Shown piece by piece: positions 5,577-8,586 of a stretch of DNA of 8,586 nt. The notes below the pieces were generated by a model, which made no database searches, was not told the origin of the DNA, and worked only from the letters and a program-made list of their open reading frames with translations. Origin of the DNA: Clostridia bacterium (lineage in GTDB: Bacteria > Bacillota > Clostridia > Christensenellales > Borkfalkiaceae). A program made the translations under genes and the position numbers. Location of the stretch: positions 1 through 8,586 of the forward strand of contig JAFTMQ010000023.1 of assembly GCA_017452305.1 (NCBI GenBank), in the 5' to 3' direction. Positions within the stretch are counted from its first letter, which is position 1. Each line of letters starts with the position of its first letter.

Positions 5577-7898
5577 TTAGATAATATCGTCTGCGGTGAG
5601 CACCGTGCAAAGCGAGGTATTTTCCACCTGCGCCCAAGCCTCGAAATTGAAATCAATTTCAAGCCCTTTCGTGCCGTTTAAAACGTCTTCGGGGAGCAAG
5701 ACTGTAAATATTACCGCGCCGCCGTCAATGTTGTTTTTACTGTCGTCTATCACCGTCAAAACGCCGTCTTTGATGCTCACCTTGAAGTAGTGCGCTTGGC
5801 TGGTTTTGGTATTCCCCTCGAAGGTTTGCCCCAAAATCGTCATGCTGTACGCCGCGTCAATTCTCGTAGGCGCCCAAGCCACCGCGTCGGAAATCATATA
5901 CAAACCGAAATACACTTCGCCGTATTCGTTAAAATTAAACGCTTTTAAGGTGAATTTTGCGTCGCGTGGATCGGTGTTAAATTGTGCCATATAGATATTT
6001 TGATAGACCTGCGATTTATAATCCACGTGGCAGTGTTCATCCCCCGCACCGCGATCGCCTTGATACAACGCACCGGAAACGGTGGGCGCATTGCTCAACG
6101 AGCCCGTAATCTTTCCGCCGTCAAAATTCGCAAAAGATTGCTTTATCGCAGCCACGTTCGCTTGGTGCGTTTGGGTTGCCCTAAGCTCTTCCGTCAAGCC
6201 GACCGACCATCTATAATAAGCCATAATCGCGTTAATTTGCGCGTTGCTGCCGTTTTCTGCCTTCAAAACGTCTTGGCATAATACGTTATCCATATAAACG
6301 GGATCGTTTACGGCAAGCCCCTCATCGACGAGGATATAGTCGATATAAATCGCGCCGCTTGCAACGGAAATGGAAATGCCGTTCAACGGATCGCCGAGCT
6401 TATCTACGAACGCAGAAAGAGGCAGTTCTATCGTCGTCCATTCATTTTCGGGAATAATATAAAGAGGCACGTCCCCCGACTTATGCACGCCCGCACTCGC
6501 TTCATAGCGCTTGGTAGGATTTTCCGCAGACCAGTCCGCACTCGAGGCATAACCAAAATATAAAAGCATCGATTCCGCAGGCATATATACCTTCATCTTG
6601 ACGCTTGCGTATTCGTTTACGATAACGGGCGTATCGAAGTTATAAGACAACGAAGCCCAACCATTATCGCCAAACCTTACGTAACCGCCAAAATCGGAAG
6701 AAACGCCCTTGCTATCCACGAACGGCTCTTTGACGTATTTTGCGTTTGCTTGCAGGTTATTAAGCAAATGTCCTGCCGAGAATTGGGACGAGAAATCCTC
6801 TTTGGTGTCATTGACTAATCGTACGTCAACCACCACGTCCTCATCGGGCATCACGAAGCTGTCGCCTACCACTTCTTCCCCGTTTACGTACCAACATTTA
6901 ACCCCTTTATTGTACTCGGGATTTGCAAGCGCATTTTCGATTTTAAGGGGGATATTTTCCCCGTAGAAGGCTTGCACGGTATAATCCACCGTACCGTCCG
7001 CAAACACGAAAGAACAGGTATTTAAGCCGAAAATATGAATGGGAATTGTCTTAGAATAGTTCTTCTCGCCGTATGTAAATTCCACGGTAATTTCCGTATC
7101 ACCGCCGTCCAAGGGCACTAACTCGCCCTCTTCAATCGTCGCCAAGTCGGTATCCTTTACCGAGAACGTTGCGTCTTCAAGCACCGACAGCTTCCCATCG
7201 GCATTGACGTACATCGCAAGGGACAGGTTGTTCCCCACGTAAATATCCTTCCCTAAGAAAGAGGGATAAAATTCCGCAGGAACTTCCGCAACCGTAATTT
7301 TCACCGTTCTCGTCGCCGTGCCGTAAGAGGACGTACCGCTAAGTACAATATTCGCTTCCCCTACGCCCACTGCCGTTAAGGTTTGCCCATCTACGCGAAC
7401 AACGGAAGGATTGTCGCTCGTAATTTCCACCGCGCCATCAAGCGCTACGCCAAGATAGGTGTAGGTATAACCGATTGTAAAGCTGTCGCCCACGCATTTT
7501 GTAAGCGCGTCCTGCACAACGGAAATATACGAAACGGGGTAAAATTCGGGATCATATACAGTAACTTGAATAAGCGAGGAGCGCCCCAAGGACGTCGTTG
7601 CCTTGACCACCGCAGAACCAATCTTCACCCCTTCCACTACGCCCTCGGCGCTAACCGTAACCACAGTCTCGTCGTTGGACGTGTAGCTTACCGTTTCGCC
7701 TTCTTCGAGAGAAAGGACGGAAATTTGCTTAGTTTCGCCGAGGATCATCTCGATTTTCTTTTCCGCCACTTCCAAAGGCAAAACCGACGAGCTTTCGTTG
7801 CCCGTAGAATCGTTATTTTTATTGTCGCACGCGCCCATGCCGAAAGCGCACGTTAACGTACATAATGCAATTAAAGCAAAGATAAATTTCTTTTTCAT
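5577..7898 (-). CDS. Secreted multidomain lipoprotein with BIG2 repeats and a jelly-roll-like domain
   Basis: 773 residues from the chosen ATG at 7898 (AAGAGAAG just upstream). Two in-frame upstream starts (7922, 7979) would place charged sequence before the signal peptide and are rejected. Residues 1-23 are a lipoprotein signal peptide (MKKKF, then a hydrophobic stretch) ending MGAC, with C24 as the lipidation site, followed by a polar linker. About 39-114 and 124-204 are BIG2-type Ig-like domains (VSYTSNDETVVTVSAEGVVEG; EITSDNPSVVRVDG); 209-290 is a third, more diverged one. About 295-362 resembles an InlB/Listeria-type B repeat (WYVNGEEV...VMPDEDV). About 390-527 looks like a beta-sandwich carbohydrate-binding fold (YIIPENEWTTIELPLSAFVDK...IDYILVDEG). 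The last 240 or so residues are beta-rich and unrecognised; no catalytic motif is seen. Probably a surface adhesin or glycan-binding protein acting with the upstream DUF4838 protein. Confidence 0.85.
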   Translation of the reverse strand: MKKKFIFALIALCTLTCAFGMGACDNKNNDSTGNESSSVLPLEVAEKKIEMILGETKQISVLSLEEGETVSYTSNDETVVTVSAEGVVEGVKIGSAVVKATTSLGRSSLIQVTVYDPEFYPVSYISVVQDALTKCVGDSFTIGYTYTYLGVALDGAVEITSDNPSVVRVDGQTLTAVGVGEANIVLSGTSSYGTATRTVKITVAEVPAEFYPSFLGKDIYVGNNLSLAMYVNADGKLSVLEDATFSVKDTDLATIEEGELVPLDGGDTEITVEFTYGEKNYSKTIPIHIFGLNTCSFVFADGTVDYTVQAFYGENIPLKIENALANPEYNKGVKCWYVNGEEVVGDSFVMPDEDVVVDVRLVNDTKEDFSSQFSAGHLLNNLQANAKYVKEPFVDSKGVSSDFGGYVRFGDNGWASLSYNFDTPVIVNEYASVKMKVYMPAESMLLYFGYASSADWSAENPTKRYEASAGVHKSGDVPLYIIPENEWTTIELPLSAFVDKLGDPLNGISISVASGAIYIDYILVDEGLAVNDPVYMDNVLCQDVLKAENGSNAQINAIMAYYRWSVGLTEELRATQTHQANVAAIKQSFANFDGGKITGSLSNAPTVSGALYQGDRGAGDEHCHVDYKSQVYQNIYMAQFNTDPRDAKFTLKAFNFNEYGEVYFGLYMISDAVAWAPTRIDAAYSMTILGQTFEGNTKTSQAHYFKVSIKDGVLTVIDDSKNNIDGGAVIFTVLLPEDVLNGTKGLEIDFNFEAWAQVENTSLCTVLTADDII

Positions 7899-7936
7899 AA
7901 GCTTCTCTTTATAAATTTTCATTTTTGTGAGATCGG

Positions 7937-7963
7937 GCGGAATGGGGGAATCCCCTATCCCGC
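7937..7963 (-). other. GC-rich stem-loop between the DUF4838 and lipoprotein genes
   Basis: Arms 7937-7948 and 7952-7963 form a 12-position stem around a 3-base loop, with one G-U pair and one A-C mismatch on the minus-strand RNA. No T-run follows, so it is not an intrinsic terminator. It sits in the 108-base gap upstream of the lipoprotein ribosome binding site and could protect the downstream transcript or stall processing (inference). No separate promoter is evident in the gap, so the two genes are probably co-transcribed. Confidence 0.45.
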
Positions 7964-8006
7964 GCCTTTCTTCACGCATTTTTTATGCTGCTTCTACCCT
8001 TATCTA

Positions 8007-8586
8007 TTATTTCTTAAGATTATCGAAATAACCAACCGTTGGCTCGCCGCCCTCTTTGATGCTGTTGATATCAAACTTCAACGCATAGTAGTTGAACTCA
8101 TCGACGAGCGCATTCACTTCATTTTGCGTGTAGTTAATGGAATAATATTTCAACTTCGTGTAAGTGAGCGTAAGCTCCAACTCTTTAATACGGTTCAAAA
8201 GCTTGGAATACATATCGGGATCGTCAATTTTGTAATGCTCAATCTTTTGATATGCACGTTTAAAAATCTTGTCAATCGCATCTACAACGCCTTCCGTCCA
8301 AATCTCTTTATCGCCGATATTGGAATAGATATCGTCTGTGTACGATTTATCGTTCAAAATGGACGCCTGCTCGTAGCGCAAACGAGTCAAATCGTAATAT
8401 TCGCGAATTTCCGCGCTTGCGTCTTTATAGAAATGCGTCATAAATTCATCGACGAGCGCATCGTAGTTTTTCGAGGTATCCCAAAGGATTTGCGATTCTA
8501 CGAAATAACGCATTTCTTGGAAGCAGGGCTGATTGGTGTTGTTTGCGCCTTGGCTGTGAATGAAATCCACACCGCATTCCGCATAC
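8007..8586 (-). CDS. DUF4838-type protein, C-terminal part only
   Basis: The last 192 residues are visible and the frame is open to the right edge (YAECGVDFIHSQGA at the border), so the gene starts outside the window; a GTG at 8570 is internal. FQEMRYFVESQILWD followed by YDALVDEFMTHFYKDASAEI matches the C-terminal helical region I associate with DUF4838, a family related to glycoside hydrolases and often found in polysaccharide-use clusters. The rest is mostly charged helices, ending GYFDNLKK. The catalytic part, if any, is not in view, so activity cannot be judged. Its position 108 bases before the lipoprotein gene suggests an extracellular glycan module. Confidence 0.7.
   Translation of the reverse strand, partial: YAECGVDFIHSQGANNTNQPCFQEMRYFVESQILWDTSKNYDALVDEFMTHFYKDASAEIREYYDLTRLRYEQASILNDKSYTDDIYSNIGDKEIWTEGVVDAIDKIFKRAYQKIEHYKIDDPDMYSKLLNRIKELELTLTYTKLKYYSINYTQNEVNALVDEFNYYALKFDINSIKEGGEPTVGYFDNLKK

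Noticed and set aside
7383..7856. 157-codon plus-strand open frame opposite the lipoprotein gene
   Set aside because: Antisense shadow of the BIG2-coding region; no ribosome binding site or recognisable domain.
8007..8570. Complete 187-codon gene starting at GTG 8570
   Set aside because: The frame stays open to the window edge with family-like residues before the GTG, and no ribosome binding site is visible, so it is the end of a longer gene.

Overview
The window looks like chromosomal DNA of a moderately AT-rich, low-GC Gram-positive-type bacterium, probably an uncultured anaerobic Clostridia of the gut. The clues are AGGAG-type ribosome binding sites, a lipoprotein with Ig-like group 2 (BIG2) repeats, a DUF4838 protein, and a sugar-type oxidoreductase operon. 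I cannot name the species; the lineage is an inference from gene style.

Left part (1-1800) is accessory in character. At 1-773 is the 5' part of a minus-strand gene for a helix-turn-helix/Fic AMP-transferase protein that runs off the window edge. Its promoter sits inside a perfect 12-bp inverted repeat, and a third half-site lies in the first codons of the gene, which suggests autoregulation. Then comes about 820 bases with no credible gene: several hairpins, two 5'-truncated pieces of a tRNA-Leu gene (breaking at the anticodon loop and at the T-loop), each followed by its own terminator-like hairpin, and between them a hairpin-rich stretch with two copies of a repeat whose stems differ by compensated base pairs. 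After these comes the 3' remnant of a second HTH gene (1602-1742) and a bidirectional terminator. This looks like the scarred edge of an integrated element. No integrase is present in the window.

Middle part (1827-5510) is a tight minus-strand operon of four intact genes, in transcription order: metallo-beta-lactamase-fold hydrolase, PIG3-type quinone oxidoreductase, a second medium-chain dehydrogenase lacking the zinc ligands, and a Gfo/Idh/MocA oxidoreductase. Two junctions have one base between stop and start, with the ribosome binding site inside the preceding gene. The set suggests stepwise oxidation/reduction of a sugar or related polyol/cyclitol; the substrate is unknown.

Right part (5577-8586) holds, also on the minus strand, a 773-residue secreted lipoprotein with BIG2 domains, a jelly-roll-like domain and an unrecognised C-terminal domain, preceded by the C-terminal end of a DUF4838 protein (5' end outside the window). 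A terminator at 5531-5563 separates this pair from the redox operon. Together the right two blocks read as an extracellular glycan-handling module followed by an intracellular redox module, all in one direction.
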